Assembly (NCBI RefSeq): GCF_000744415.1
Contig: NZ_JQLW01000006.1
Coordinates: 124,001 to 188,000 of the forward strand
Direction: 5' to 3'
Length of the DNA stretch: 64,000 nucleotides
Source: Ghiorsea bivora
GTDB lineage: Bacteria; Pseudomonadota; Zetaproteobacteria; Mariprofundales; Mariprofundaceae
Shown piece by piece: positions 20,754 to 29,382 of this stretch. Made by a program: the position numbers and the translations under genes. The notes beneath the pieces were generated by a model. The model saw nothing but the letters and a program-made list of their open reading frames with translations. It was not told where the DNA came from and ran no database searches. Positions within the stretch are counted from its first letter, which is position 1, and each line of letters begins with the position of its first letter.

Positions 20754-21821
20754 TCATCGAATTAAAATTTCTGCTATCTGCACAGCATTTAGAGCCGCAC
20801 CTTTACGCACATTATCGGCTACGACCCATAAGTGCAAGGAATTTCTGAAAGAATTGTCATTGCGAATCCGGCTAACCCACACTGGATCCGTGCCCGCAGC
20901 TTCCGAAGGCATAGCATAATCCTCTGTTGCTGGATCATCCACAACGCAGATGCCATCTGCATCAGCAAGCAGGTCTCTCGCCCTATCCGCATCCATTTCC
21001 GCAGCAAAAGTTATGTTCACTGCTTCAGAGTGACCATAAAACACAGGCACACGCACTGTAGTCGCAGTTACCGCAATATTTGCACCCATAATTTTAACTG
21101 TTTCATCCATCATCTTCCGTTCTTCTTTGGTATAGCCGTCATCCATGAAAACGTCAATCTGTGGAATCACATTAAATGCAATACGCGCAGGAAAAACGTC
21201 CACTTCAGCCTCTTCACCCTGCAACAATGATGCTGTTTGTTTTGCCAACTCATCCATGGCTATGCCACCAGCTCCTGACACCGCCTGATAGGTCGATACA
21301 TTCACCCGTTCAATCGGCACGACATCATGCAATGGTTTGAGTGCCACCACCATTTGAATGGTTGAACAATTGGGATTTGCGATAATACGGTTGTGACGTG
21401 CCATTTCCAAAGCATGTGGGTTCACTTCTGGCACAACCAAGGCAATATCTTCATCCATGCGCCATGCACTGGAATTATCCACCACAAAACAACCTGCCTC
21501 AGCAAACTTGGGTGCAAATTCCTTAGACGTCCCGCCGCCAGCAGAAAACAACGCAATATCAACGCCTTCAGGCTCAAAACTTGCCAAATCCTGAACAACC
21601 ACATCTTTACCCGAAAAACTTACCTTTGAACCTGCACTGCGGCTTGAAGCCAGTGGAATAAGCTTTGATATTGGAAACTTACGCTGCTCTAAAATCTCCA
21701 ACATGGTTTGCCCCACAGCACCCGTAACCCCAACCACAGCGACGACATAACCTTCTTCTTTTTCTGGTAAAAATCTTTCCATATCACTCACACCCATATT
21801 ATTCATACCCACGTCACTCAT
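20754..21821 (-). CDS. asd: Aspartate-semialdehyde dehydrogenase
   Basis: NADPH-dependent reduction of aspartyl phosphate to aspartate semialdehyde, the branch point for lysine, threonine and methionine. The Rossmann motif [15 protein letters not shown] is near residue 27 and the catalytic cysteine lies in NPNCST. An ATG 24 bases upstream (21845) is also in frame, but ATG 21821 overlaps the leuB stop as ATGA and has GGAGAA 7-8 bases before it, so it is preferred. Even so, about 24 residues rich in Met, Ser and Asp precede the usual start of the fold, longer than typical for this enzyme; internal ATGs at 21806, 21797 and 21782 are alternatives. Confidence 0.95.
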   Translation of the reverse strand: MSDVGMNNMGVSDMERFLPEKEEGYVVAVVGVTGAVGQTMLEILEQRKFPISKLIPLASSRSAGSKVSFSGKDVVVQDLASFEPEGVDIALFSAGGGTSKEFAPKFAEAGCFVVDNSSAWRMDEDIALVVPEVNPHALEMARHNRIIANPNCSTIQMVVALKPLHDVVPIERVNVSTYQAVSGAGGIAMDELAKQTASLLQGEEAEVDVFPARIAFNVIPQIDVFMDDGYTKEERKMMDETVKIMGANIAVTATTVRVPVFYGHSEAVNITFAAEMDADRARDLLADADGICVVDDPATEDYAMPSEAAGTDPVWVSRIRNDNSFRNSLHLWVVADNVRKGAALNAVQIAEILIR

Positions 21822-22897
21822 GCCAATTTCTCCAGTGCAGCACATACCGCATCACCCATAGCCGAGCATGCCACAGGTGTTTGTCCATCTGCTAAATCTA
21901 CTGTACGCACACCTGCATCCAAAGTATGCTCCACTGCTTGCTCCACTTTCTCTGCCAAATCCGCACGATTCAAGGAAAAACGCAACATCATAGCCACCGA
22001 CAAAATCGTCGCCAAAGGATTGGCTTTATCTTCACCTGCAATATCTGGTGCAGAGCCATGAATAGGTTCATACATAGCAAATTCTTCACCAATCGACGCA
22101 GAAGGAAGCATACCAATAGAACCTGTAAGCATGGATGCTTCATCGGATAAAATATCACCAAACAAATTGCCAGTCACAATCACATCGAACTGCTTAGGAT
22201 TACGAATCAATTGCATGGCTGCATTATCCACATACATGTGTGACAATTCCACATCAGAAAACTCAGCTTGATGCACTTCAGTCACAATCTCACGCCACAA
22301 TTCTGACACTTCCAATACATTGGCTTTTTCAACACTGCATACTTTATTCGAGCGCAAACGCGCTGCTTCAAATGCTTTACGTGCAATGCGACGCACTTCG
22401 GACTCGCAGTAACGCATGGTATTAAAACCACTACGCTCGCCTTTATATTCTTCAAAACCGCGCGGTTGTCCAAAATAAATGCCCGATACCAGTTCACGCA
22501 CCACCAAAATATCCACACCTTGCACCACTTCTGGTTTCAAGGTTGAAGCTTCCAATAATTGGTCAAACACCTTGGTCGGGCGGTAGTTGGCATACAAACC
22601 CAAATCTTCACGAATACGCAGCAAACCCGCCTCAGGGCGCAAAGGTTTATCCAAAGCTTCCCATTTTGGTCCACCCACAGCACCCAAAAGCACGGCATCT
22701 GAATCTTTAACCAAAGCTTGTGTTGAAGCAGGGTAAGGGTCTTTTTCTGCATCATAAGCCGCACCACCAATGGTCGCCTCTTGCCATGTTGCATTCAAAT
22801 CAAACTTTTGGTTCAACACTTCCAATACTTTCAGTGCTTCACTGACAATTTCCGAACCAATACCATCACCCGGCAACACAGCAATTTTTAATGACAT
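21818..22897 (-). CDS. leuB: 3-isopropylmalate dehydrogenase
   Basis: NAD-dependent oxidative decarboxylation of 3-isopropylmalate in leucine synthesis. The N-terminus [15 protein letters not shown], the [14 protein letters not shown] substrate-specificity segment (residues 134-147) and the metal/NAD region [10 protein letters not shown]...[13 protein letters not shown] are the IPMDH-specific features that separate it from isocitrate dehydrogenase. 359 residues is the normal length. It is the first gene of the minus-strand group leuB - asd - fimV and faces the pentapeptide gene across a 201-bp divergent intergenic region that contains no other gene. leuA, leuC and leuD are not in the window. 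Confidence 0.97.
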   Translation of the reverse strand: MSLKIAVLPGDGIGSEIVSEALKVLEVLNQKFDLNATWQEATIGGAAYDAEKDPYPASTQALVKDSDAVLLGAVGGPKWEALDKPLRPEAGLLRIREDLGLYANYRPTKVFDQLLEASTLKPEVVQGVDILVVRELVSGIYFGQPRGFEEYKGERSGFNTMRYCESEVRRIARKAFEAARLRSNKVCSVEKANVLEVSELWREIVTEVHQAEFSDVELSHMYVDNAAMQLIRNPKQFDVIVTGNLFGDILSDEASMLTGSIGMLPSASIGEEFAMYEPIHGSAPDIAGEDKANPLATILSVAMMLRFSLNRADLAEKVEQAVEHTLDAGVRTVDLADGQTPVACSAMGDAVCAALEKLA

Positions 22898-23098
22898 GAT
22901 TTTCCCACCTTATCGACACACAACGACGTGCATGAACTTTATTCTATAGCCTAAAATTGGTCGCGCATGTTATGGTGAATGACCATGAAGCGCAAATGTT
23001 AGACATCAAACTTGATTGAAACCGCTTATGGCGTACCATCGCATTTTTAAGTCGTTACGCTTGAAGACGAATAACAACAAAAAGGGGCAGGTTTTATC

Positions 23099-23446
23099 AT
23101 GGATGCAAATGCAGTAACCCAAGCCATACGTGATGGCAAATCCATTGCAGGTCAAGACTTATCGGGTTTAAACTTGGATAATATTGATTTTTCGGGTACC
23201 GACCTTACAGGCTGCAATTTCAACAAAACAAGCCTAAAAAATGCAAACTTAAGCAAAACAAAACTTATCAATTGCGACCTACGGCTTGCAGACTTAAGCA
23301 GAGCCAACCTATTTCACGCCGATTTAACAGGCTCCAAGCTGCGCCGTGCCAATTTAACGGGCAGTATTCGTATTGGTTGCACCGTAAAAAGGTCTGCACT
23401 CAAAGGTGCATATATTGCAGGCGAAGTCGCCTACATTGAGGATTAA
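23099..23446 (+). CDS. Pentapeptide-repeat protein
   Basis: Small protein (115 residues) made almost wholly of A(D/N)LxX pentapeptide repeats: from residue 18 to 110 leucine, asparagine and aspartate recur every five residues (for example ANLSKTKLINCDLRLADLSR). Such repeats fold into a right-handed quadrilateral beta-helix. There is no signal peptide or membrane segment, so it should be cytoplasmic. Function is unknown; some family members mimic DNA but nothing here shows that. AAGGGG lies about 12 bases before the ATG, and the next gene starts 3 bp after the stop, so the two are an operon. Confidence 0.8.
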   Translation: MDANAVTQAIRDGKSIAGQDLSGLNLDNIDFSGTDLTGCNFNKTSLKNANLSKTKLINCDLRLADLSRANLFHADLTGSKLRRANLTGSIRIGCTVKRSALKGAYIAGEVAYIED

Positions 23447-23449
23447 ACA

Positions 23450-23884
23450 ATGAGCTTCAATAATGTTCATGCCATGCCTGGTGCATTCCCATTACACCAA
23501 GATAAAAGCTATATTTCAGAAAGTGAGTGGGTCATATGGAAGCTTTTATGCCGCCCACTCAGCAGTTTACCTGAAAACACACCCGAAGAGTTGTCCCAAG
23601 CCACAGGCGGACAAATCAGCGTACAACGTTGCGATGAATTGATTCGCATCGCCAATATTGCAACCTTATCTGGACTAGGCACATGGATAGCCCGTCTTTT
23701 AGCTGAAACAGATTATAATGTACAAGATGTTTGTGACAAACCAGCCAATGTTTTGCTTGATGGCATCAATAAACGTTTGGGTTACCCACTCTGCAATGAT
23801 GCCACGGTTCGCGCCTTTGAACTTTTGCAACTGCAATGGCGCGGTGAAGAGAAACAATTAGAAAAATCAGGGCAAGCGGAGTAA
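23450..23884 (+). CDS. Conserved-looking protein of unknown function
   Basis: 144 residues, soluble, no signal peptide. Not recognised. The middle (about 65-120) is a run of short helices with SGLGTWIARLLAET and KRLGYPLCNDATV, reminiscent of helix-hairpin-helix modules in DUF4332-type proteins, but this is a weak visual resemblance. The gene is tightly packed between the pentapeptide gene (3 bp) and hldD (6 bp), so it is very probably real and co-transcribed with the heptose epimerase and bamE. Codon use and base composition match the neighbours. Confidence 0.6.
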   Translation: MSFNNVHAMPGAFPLHQDKSYISESEWVIWKLLCRPLSSLPENTPEELSQATGGQISVQRCDELIRIANIATLSGLGTWIARLLAETDYNVQDVCDKPANVLLDGINKRLGYPLCNDATVRAFELLQLQWRGEEKQLEKSGQAE

Positions 23885-23890
23885 GCACAA

Positions 23891-24850
23891 GTGAAAGAAC
23901 GCATTCTTATTACAGGCGGTTCAGGTTTTATTGGCTCTAACCTTGCAGCTGCATTATTAAAACGCGCAAATACAGACGTGGTCATTGCAGATGATTTCTC
24001 ATCTGGCGATTGGCGCAACCTAATCAATGTAGATGCTGAAGTTCGCGCTGTTTTTTGTGATGACCCACAATTACTGCAAGATATTGCAAATGGACACTTC
24101 TCCGCCATCTACCATGAAGCTGCCATCACCGACACAACCATCATGGATCAAAAACTGATGATGAATGTAAATACTGATGCTTTTGCTGCCATCTTAGAAG
24201 CTTCTTCTAAAAGTGGCACCCGTGTAATTTACGCATCATCAGCAGGAACCTATGGCAACTCACCTGCACCCAATAGCATTGGTTCAGGTGAAGAACCTGA
24301 AAACATCTATGGTTTTTCAAAACTTGCCATGGATAGAATTGCAGCACGTTGGTATGATAAACACAGCGCACCGATTATCGGCTTGCGTTATTTCAATGTT
24401 TATGGACCAGGCGAACACCACAAGAATGAAAGAGAAGGAACCAAAACTGCCTCCATGATATTGCAATGGTTTCAAAGCATACAAGCTGAAAAACCCATCC
24501 GGATGTTTGAATTTGGCGAACAACGGCGCGACTTCGTGTACATCGGTGATGTCATTGGTGCCAACCTTGCTGCCCTTGAAACACCACGTTCAGGTGTATG
24601 CAATGTAGGCTCTGGCAAAGCACGTTCTTACAATGATATTGTCAACAACCTAAACCGAATTCTTAATATTGATTACCCTGTCGAATATATTCATAACCCC
24701 TACCCCTTCTTCCAAGACCATACCGAAGCGGATTTAACTGAAAGCAAAACTTTGTTAGATTGGCAACCCCAGTGGACCTTAGAACAAGGTATGGATGATT
24801 ATATCCGTCTCCTTCAAATAGGGCACCGTGGGCCCGTAGAAACCGCATGA
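23891..24850 (+). CDS. hldD: ADP-L-glycero-D-manno-heptose 6-epimerase
   Basis: Short-chain dehydrogenase/epimerase that makes ADP-L-glycero-D-manno-heptose for the lipopolysaccharide inner core. It has the NADP-binding motif TGGSGFIGSNL (8-18), the catalytic pair Tyr140/Lys144 (YGFSK), and the HldD-type segments HEAAITDTT, GLRYFNVYGPGEHHKNE and QRRDFVYIGDVIGANL. The start is GTG at 23891; no ATG is positioned to keep the Rossmann motif intact. Its TGA overlaps the bamE ATG (ATGA). At 319 residues it matches the family. A general NAD-dependent sugar epimerase is the alternative, but the GPGEHHKNE and RRDFVYIGDV motifs favour HldD. Confidence 0.9.
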   Translation: MKERILITGGSGFIGSNLAAALLKRANTDVVIADDFSSGDWRNLINVDAEVRAVFCDDPQLLQDIANGHFSAIYHEAAITDTTIMDQKLMMNVNTDAFAAILEASSKSGTRVIYASSAGTYGNSPAPNSIGSGEEPENIYGFSKLAMDRIAARWYDKHSAPIIGLRYFNVYGPGEHHKNEREGTKTASMILQWFQSIQAEKPIRMFEFGEQRRDFVYIGDVIGANLAALETPRSGVCNVGSGKARSYNDIVNNLNRILNIDYPVEYIHNPYPFFQDHTEADLTESKTLLDWQPQWTLEQGMDDYIRLLQIGHRGPVETA

Positions 24851-25152
24851 AACTATTCATTACAATCATGATGTGCGCACTTTTGTCTACGGCTTGCGTC
24901 AAACAAAAAATCCATCAAGGTAATGTGATCGACCCCGATAGTATTTGGATTATACAAGAAGGTGATACCCGCTTTGCCATTGAACAAGAAATGGGTACAC
25001 CTATGGTTAAAGATAGCGCACACCCTAAACGCGCATTGTATATCGAAGAATTTTACGATGAAGAAACAGGCGAAAAATACACACGCGGTGTTGAAGTCAT
25101 TTATGATGATGCTTGGCGCGCCAAAAGTATTCGTCGCTTTGGCTTTGAATAA
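24847..25152 (+). CDS. bamE: Outer-membrane assembly lipoprotein BamE
   Basis: Small lipoprotein of the SmpA/OmlA family, a non-essential subunit of the BAM complex that inserts beta-barrels into the outer membrane. The signal ends in the lipobox LSTAC (lipidated Cys17). The family pattern of GNVIDPDSIWIIQEGDTRF, MGTPMVKDSA and the closing strand EVIYDDAWRAKSIRRFGFE is clear. 101 residues is normal. Its translation start overlaps the stop of hldD by four bases, so LPS-core and BAM genes are expressed together here. Confidence 0.9.
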   Translation: MKLFITIMMCALLSTACVKQKIHQGNVIDPDSIWIIQEGDTRFAIEQEMGTPMVKDSAHPKRALYIEEFYDEETGEKYTRGVEVIYDDAWRAKSIRRFGFE

Positions 25153-25155
25153 ACC

Positions 25156-25443
25156 ATGCAATTAAGCAGAAAAAGAATACCCGGGCAACGTTCCAATATT
25201 ACATTGCTGATTACCAGCTTTTGGGCTGTACTTGGTTTATTTGTTCTGATTATTGGGCACCTCACCATTGTATTTTTCATCTATGGTCAAATGAAAAACA
25301 TGGATGCCCTGCATGAACTTGCCTTATCTATGCCCGTGCTTGAAAAATCACACCTTTATATCTTGGCTGGTTTGGCGATAGCCTTGGATATATGGATTGT
25401 CATTAGCCACAAAAAACAACGTAAACACAAAATAAAGCGCTAG
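25156..25443 (+). CDS. Small two-helix inner-membrane protein, unknown function
   Basis: 95 residues with two hydrophobic segments (about 18-42 and 68-84) and a basic C-terminus (SHKKQRKHKIKR), which predicts both termini in the cytoplasm. Not recognised. It sits 3 bp after bamE and 16 bp before pgsA, within a tight operon of envelope genes, which supports expression. No motif suggests an enzymatic role. Confidence 0.6.
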   Translation: MQLSRKRIPGQRSNITLLITSFWAVLGLFVLIIGHLTIVFFIYGQMKNMDALHELALSMPVLEKSHLYILAGLAIALDIWIVISHKKQRKHKIKR

Positions 25444-25459
25444 GAATACACCACAACCC

Positions 25460-26005
25460 ATGAACTGGACATTATCCAATAAAATCACTGCCATGCGCAT
25501 CATTCTTGTACCTGTATTTGTACTCGCCTTTTATTTGCCTGCCCCACTTTCTTATTATGCATCAGGTTTGATTTTTGCCATTGCAGGTTGGTCAGACTGG
25601 TTTGATGGTTACTTGGCACGTACTCGTGGCGAAGAAACAGCCTTTGGTCGCTTTTTAGACCCTGTTGCTGACAAACTACTGGTCACTGTTGCACTTGTAT
25701 TGTTGGTCGAAGCTGGTTTTGCATCCACCATACTTGTGCTTATCATTATCAGTCGTGAAATTATCATTGGTGCATTGCGCGAATGGTTGGCAGAACGCGC
25801 TGTGGTGGTACATGTTTCACAAATGGGAAAATGGAAAACCTTGACCCAAATGTTTGCCATTGAAGGTTTATTATTGCACCAAGACTTCTTTGGTTTCCCT
25901 ATGCATGAAGCAGGGACAGGTTTTTTATGGCTTGCCACGTTTTTAAGCGTTTGGTCAGGTTATGAGTATTTAAAAGGTGCCCTGCCTGAGTTTCGTAGAG
26001 GTTAA
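25460..26005 (+). CDS. pgsA: CDP-diacylglycerol-glycerol-3-phosphate 3-phosphatidyltransferase
   Basis: Inner-membrane enzyme making phosphatidylglycerol phosphate. The CDP-alcohol phosphotransferase motif is complete: Asp49-Gly50, Ala53-Arg54, Gly63, Asp67 and Asp71, fitting D-G-x2-A-R-x8-G-x3-D-x3-D. Four to six membrane helices are visible and the 181-residue length is standard. Its last bases overlap the convergent end of the alcohol dehydrogenase gene (26002-26005), so transcripts collide here with no room for a separate terminator. Confidence 0.95.
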   Translation: MNWTLSNKITAMRIILVPVFVLAFYLPAPLSYYASGLIFAIAGWSDWFDGYLARTRGEETAFGRFLDPVADKLLVTVALVLLVEAGFASTILVLIIISREIIIGALREWLAERAVVVHVSQMGKWKTLTQMFAIEGLLLHQDFFGFPMHEAGTGFLWLATFLSVWSGYEYLKGALPEFRRG

Positions 26006-27183
26006 ATTCTCGCCAGCAACAGCATTTTCAGTTCATCATTAGTAAGTTTAATCGGGTTGGTGGCATAACTACCCCCACTAATATTGGCAATAATACGCTC
26101 CACATCATTTTCTGAAACACCATAGTCTGATAATTTGGGCATTTGCAAATGCTGTTGCCAAAGTTCAAGCATGCCCAGCAACATTTTAAGCGCATCCGCC
26201 GCATCCATATTCATATCAGGTACAAACAGCCGCCCTACTTTGGCATATTTGCCTAAAGCTGGATTGTATTCATCTCGGCTCAACATGGCTTGGATATTAA
26301 TTCGTGTGGCTTCAAATAATAATGAACCACACACCACACCATGCGGAATGGGAAAGAATGCACCCAACGGTGATGCCAAGCCGTGAACTGAACCAAGCCC
26401 TGCATTGGCAAGCGTTAAACCTGAAATCGATGAGGCATACAACATATCGGCTCTCGCCAACATATCATCACCATTCTCATAAGCTGCTGACAATGCCGTC
26501 ACAACCTTTTCCAATGCCGACCATGCCAAAGCATCCGTCATCGGGCTTGCATTGAGCGACACATAACTTTCCAACAATTGGGTAAATGCATCCATACCAC
26601 ATGCAGCGGTGACTTCCTTGCTGCAAGTCATGGTCAATTCAGGGTCAAGCACAATATGTTTGGCAACCAAATCTTCATGCCGAAATGATTTCTTAAATCC
26701 ATGTTCACCAATCACCGACAACACTGCATTTTTGCTGGTTTCACCACCCGTGCCCGCCGTGGTGGGCACTGCAATCAATGGTGTCGTTGGTTGTTTGAAT
26801 GTTTTACCTTTACCCACACCTTCCAAATACTCCATCACTGAGTCACCCGAAGGCAACAGCCCTGCCACGGCTTTGGCTGCATCCACAGCGCTGCCACCAC
26901 CAATGGCTAGCACCACATCAGGTTGAAACCTTTGATAACGTTTCACCCAATCATCCACCATCTGCGGTGAAGGTTCGCCCACCATCTTTTCTCTACACAC
27001 TTCAAAGTCTTGCTCTAATTGCGATAATAACTGCTGACATAAATCAGAATCATCAAAAGACTTTCCGCCCGTAATCAACAATACTTTATCGCCATAGGTT
27101 TGAATGATGGTAGTAAGTGTATTTCTCGTGCCCACGCCAAAATGAATATGCGGCGTGGCTGCAAAATGAAACGAATTAAACAT
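26002..27183 (-). CDS. Iron-type alcohol dehydrogenase with a changed metal ligand
   Basis: NAD(P)-dependent dehydrogenase of the iron-containing ADH family, 393 residues. The NAD-binding GGGSAVDAAK (95-104) and the AVPTTAGTGGETS segment (138-150) are intact. The metal site normally has Asp, His, His, His; here the positions read Asp198, Gln202, His267 and His281, so the first histidine is glutamine. Spacing is otherwise as in FucO-type enzymes. Metal choice or activity may therefore differ. It is the last gene of the Fur-box operon and overlaps the RibD-like gene by 8 bases. The substrate cannot be told; a butanol- or lactaldehyde-type reductase are equally possible. Confidence 0.88.
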   Translation of the reverse strand: MFNSFHFAATPHIHFGVGTRNTLTTIIQTYGDKVLLITGGKSFDDSDLCQQLLSQLEQDFEVCREKMVGEPSPQMVDDWVKRYQRFQPDVVLAIGGGSAVDAAKAVAGLLPSGDSVMEYLEGVGKGKTFKQPTTPLIAVPTTAGTGGETSKNAVLSVIGEHGFKKSFRHEDLVAKHIVLDPELTMTCSKEVTAACGMDAFTQLLESYVSLNASPMTDALAWSALEKVVTALSAAYENGDDMLARADMLYASSISGLTLANAGLGSVHGLASPLGAFFPIPHGVVCGSLLFEATRINIQAMLSRDEYNPALGKYAKVGRLFVPDMNMDAADALKMLLGMLELWQQHLQMPKLSDYGVSENDVERIIANISGGSYATNPIKLTNDELKMLLLARI

Positions 27184-28072
27184 ATTGAAACCTTTGAAAT
27201 AGCTGATTTTGAGCTGTATCCAAATACAAAGAGATAAGTTTTAAAGATTGTGCTTTGGATAAATCGGCATCCACTAAACCTGATGCTTTTTCACCCCCCA
27301 ACAAGGTGAAATGCGTGGTCAAAAACAATTCATTCACACAAGCATCTTTGATAAACGTGGCATGCACTTTCGGGCCAGCAATCAAATACGCACTACGATA
27401 GTTTAAATCAAGTAAACACTGCCGCATAAACTTACCTGTCACCCCAAACGAAGCACCACAGGTAGGCTTCGCACCCAAGGGGTCTCGAGATGTCTCGACT
27501 TCCCCCAGGGGATACTCTCTAGCTACGCTATTCACCTTATCGCTCGACATGACAGGTAACACCAACACACCCGCTTGCTCAAGCTGCGTTATTTTTTCAA
27601 CATCTGAAGATGATGTGCAAACAATCACCTTGCGGTCTTTTACCTTTTCCAAAGCTTCAAGCGGAATATCCAAAGAATCTGACAGTACCATCACATCAGG
27701 CTGTGGCTTTAAACCCTGCTTTTCTCGCCAGTGTTTAATATCAGCATACGCCTCACCCTCGCCCACAGGCAACAAATCTTGGGCTTTGCCCTTAGCGAGT
27801 TGCCTGAAATAACGTGCCGAGGTCAGCATCACATCTGCCTGCCCTGCCAACTCTTGATACAAGCGCCAGTCTCTACCATTGGCAATTGCAGGCGGCACTT
27901 CATACTCAGCCAATTGTTCATTATACAAGGCAATGCGCCCATCCAAGCTACTGATATAATTAACATAAATATAAACATCACCCGCTTTGGCTTGCTGATG
28001 TAAGTTTAAATCAAGGTAGGCCCCTTCAAGCAAACGCGTAACATCACACTGTGGATAGAGTTGTTTTAGCAT
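27176..28072 (-). CDS. RibD C-terminal-like reductase carrying an in-frame repeat insertion
   Basis: Protein of 298 residues with the fold pattern of the RibD C-terminal/dihydrofolate-reductase-like family: YVNYISSLDGRIAL near 37-50, DVMLTSARYFRQL near 80-92, DVMVLSDSLDIPL near 126-138, and LIAGPKVHATFI near 237-248. It lacks the RibD deaminase half, and is unlikely to be the main riboflavin enzyme. Roughly residues 175-212 (between VLVLPV and TGKFMRQ) do not belong to the family pattern. They are encoded by the nested palindromic repeat at 27432-27559, read in frame. The insertion falls between predicted strand and helix elements, so the protein may still fold. It starts directly after the ftr1 stop (TAAATG-type junction). 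Confidence 0.75.
   Translation of the reverse strand: MLKQLYPQCDVTRLLEGAYLDLNLHQQAKAGDVYIYVNYISSLDGRIALYNEQLAEYEVPPAIANGRDWRLYQELAGQADVMLTSARYFRQLAKGKAQDLLPVGEGEAYADIKHWREKQGLKPQPDVMVLSDSLDIPLEALEKVKDRKVIVCTSSSDVEKITQLEQAGVLVLPVMSSDKVNSVAREYPLGEVETSRDPLGAKPTCGASFGVTGKFMRQCLLDLNYRSAYLIAGPKVHATFIKDACVNELFLTTHFTLLGGEKASGLVDADLSKAQSLKLISLYLDTAQNQLFQRFQYV
27432..27559. repeat. Nested palindromic repeat inside the RibD-like coding sequence
   Basis: Bounded by a perfect 10-bp inverted repeat, TTACCTGTCA at 27432-27441 and TGACAGGTAA at 27550-27559. Within it, GTCACCCC...AGGGGTCT...TGTCTCGACT...CGCTCGACATGAC matches the intergenic repeat at 36668-36724 in the same order. In the second palindrome, between TGTCTCGACT and CGCTCGACATGAC, sits a further element on the minus strand (about 27500-27540, core AAGGTGAATAGCGTAGC). 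That element also occurs at 50518-50557 and 52302-52344. The whole is read in frame by the RibD-like gene. Confidence 0.85.
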
Positions 28073-28864
28073 TTAAGCCTTACGGTATAAATAAGTGACA
28101 ATACCCAAGGTCAATACAAATACGATCATTTGCATACCACTGGGTTGCGAGTCATAACCCATCAACACATGCAATATTTCACCCATCAAACTCTCATCAG
28201 AAAGAATAAAGGAGCTATCCCAGAGCGTATCGGTAATCGATGGCAACATATCCACCAACACCAAATTACTCGCCGCTTGTGATGCCATGCCTGCTGCAAG
28301 CAGAATTAACAATGTACCCATCACATTAAATACATATTTCATCGGAATACGAATCAAACCTTGATACAAAGCAAAACCAAACGTTATGCCTGCCAACAAC
28401 CCAATCAAACCACCTGTTAACATTTCACTGGCTTCCGTTTCCATTTGCATCGCACCAAATAAGAAAAACACCGCTTCGCCACCTTCGCGCATCACGGCCG
28501 CCATGGATAACACCAGCAAAGATTTCATCGGCAAGTCGCCTTCCGCTACCGATGCACCTGCTTGTTTTAAACGAATGCTCATATCTCGCCCATGTTTACT
28601 CATCCACACCACTGTCCAAGCCAATAATACCGAAGCAATGGATAAAATTACCGCATTAAATACAAACTCACCATCCCCATCCATAGCATTTTCTACTTCG
28701 TCCATAAACAATGCAAACACAAATGCACCAAGCAAACCAAGCCCTGCGCCTGCAATAATCCATTTCTTACAGCCCATTACATCTTTAGTGGCAGCAAACA
28801 ATAAGCCTAAAATGATAGACATTTCCAATACTTCACGAAATACAATAATCAATGCAGATAACAT
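28073..28864 (-). CDS. FTR1-family high-affinity iron permease
   Basis: Polytopic inner-membrane permease, 263 residues, about seven membrane helices. Both iron-binding RExxE motifs are present: Arg10-Glu11-Val-Leu-Glu14 in the first helix and Arg126-Glu127-Gly-Gly-Glu130 in the middle of the protein, as in yeast Ftr1p and bacterial EfeU. An acidic loop DEVENAMDGDGEF (55-67) lies between helices. Bacterial relatives work with a periplasmic oxidase or cupredoxin (EfeO, EfeB), none of which is nearby. Its ATG follows the fur stop without a gap, so iron uptake and its repressor are in one transcript under the Fur box at 29260-29284. Confidence 0.9.
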   Translation of the reverse strand: MLSALIIVFREVLEMSIILGLLFAATKDVMGCKKWIIAGAGLGLLGAFVFALFMDEVENAMDGDGEFVFNAVILSIASVLLAWTVVWMSKHGRDMSIRLKQAGASVAEGDLPMKSLLVLSMAAVMREGGEAVFFLFGAMQMETEASEMLTGGLIGLLAGITFGFALYQGLIRIPMKYVFNVMGTLLILLAAGMASQAASNLVLVDMLPSITDTLWDSSFILSDESLMGEILHVLMGYDSQPSGMQMIVFVLTLGIVTYLYRKA

Positions 28865-29251
28865 TTAACGTTCTCCTACTTTACACGCTTTGCAAAGCCC
28901 AAATAATAATAATTGATGCCCTTGAATGTGGAAGCCACGTTCCTCTGCCACTTTATCTTGCAATGCCTCAATTTCAGGATTGCAAAACTCTTCAATACTG
29001 CCGCAGTTTGTACACAGCAAATGGTCATGATGCGCCTTGTCTGCGCGTTCATAGCGTTTTTTATCGGCAAGCTGAATCGACTCAATCAACCCCTGCTCAG
29101 CCAAGGCTGACAACCCACGGTATACCGTAGCAATACCAATGCTAATCCCTTGTTCTTTAAGTTTGTAAGCAACTTCATCGGCATCCCAGTGTTTATCTGA
29201 GCGATTGATCATGTCCAAAATAGCTTGGCGTTGTGCGGTTAACTTCTGCAT
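28865..29251 (-). CDS. fur: Fur-family metal-responsive repressor
   Basis: Winged-helix repressor of the Fur family, 128 residues. The DNA-binding part includes ISIGIATVYRGLSALAEQGLI (36-56). The metal domain has HHDHLLC with Cys80 and Cys83 and a second CxxC at Cys120/Cys123, the structural zinc site found in many Fur, PerR and Zur proteins. Which metal it senses is not certain from sequence, but the Fur-box-like operator upstream and the downstream FTR1 iron permease favour iron. The ATG is 8 bases from a good -10 element, so the mRNA would have almost no leader. Confidence 0.88.
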   Translation of the reverse strand: MQKLTAQRQAILDMINRSDKHWDADEVAYKLKEQGISIGIATVYRGLSALAEQGLIESIQLADKKRYERADKAHHDHLLCTNCGSIEEFCNPEIEALQDKVAEERGFHIQGHQLLLFGLCKACKVGER

Positions 29252-29259
29252 AATGTCGA

Positions 29260-29284
29260 ATGATAATCACTATCACTATCATTT
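29260..29284 (-). promoter_or_regulatory. Fur box overlapping the fur-ftr1 promoter
   Basis: ATGATAATCACTATCACTATCATTT on the plus strand (too long a run to repeat in full elsewhere) consists of GATAAT followed by CACTATCACTATC, close to the hexamer array of the Fur operator. On the minus strand TTGCAA (29283-29288) and TATCAT (29260-29265) are 17 bp apart and make a credible -35/-10 pair with the operator between them. Binding here should repress fur, ftr1 and the two downstream genes, and could also affect divergent acnA. Confidence 0.7.
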
Positions 29285-29382
29285 TGCAAGTCTTAAGTAA
29301 CATCATGTAAAATTATGGCATAAAATCGGCTTTTTGTTATGGTGTCGCTCAACTTATCTATAGACACACTGAGGAGCGCCCC

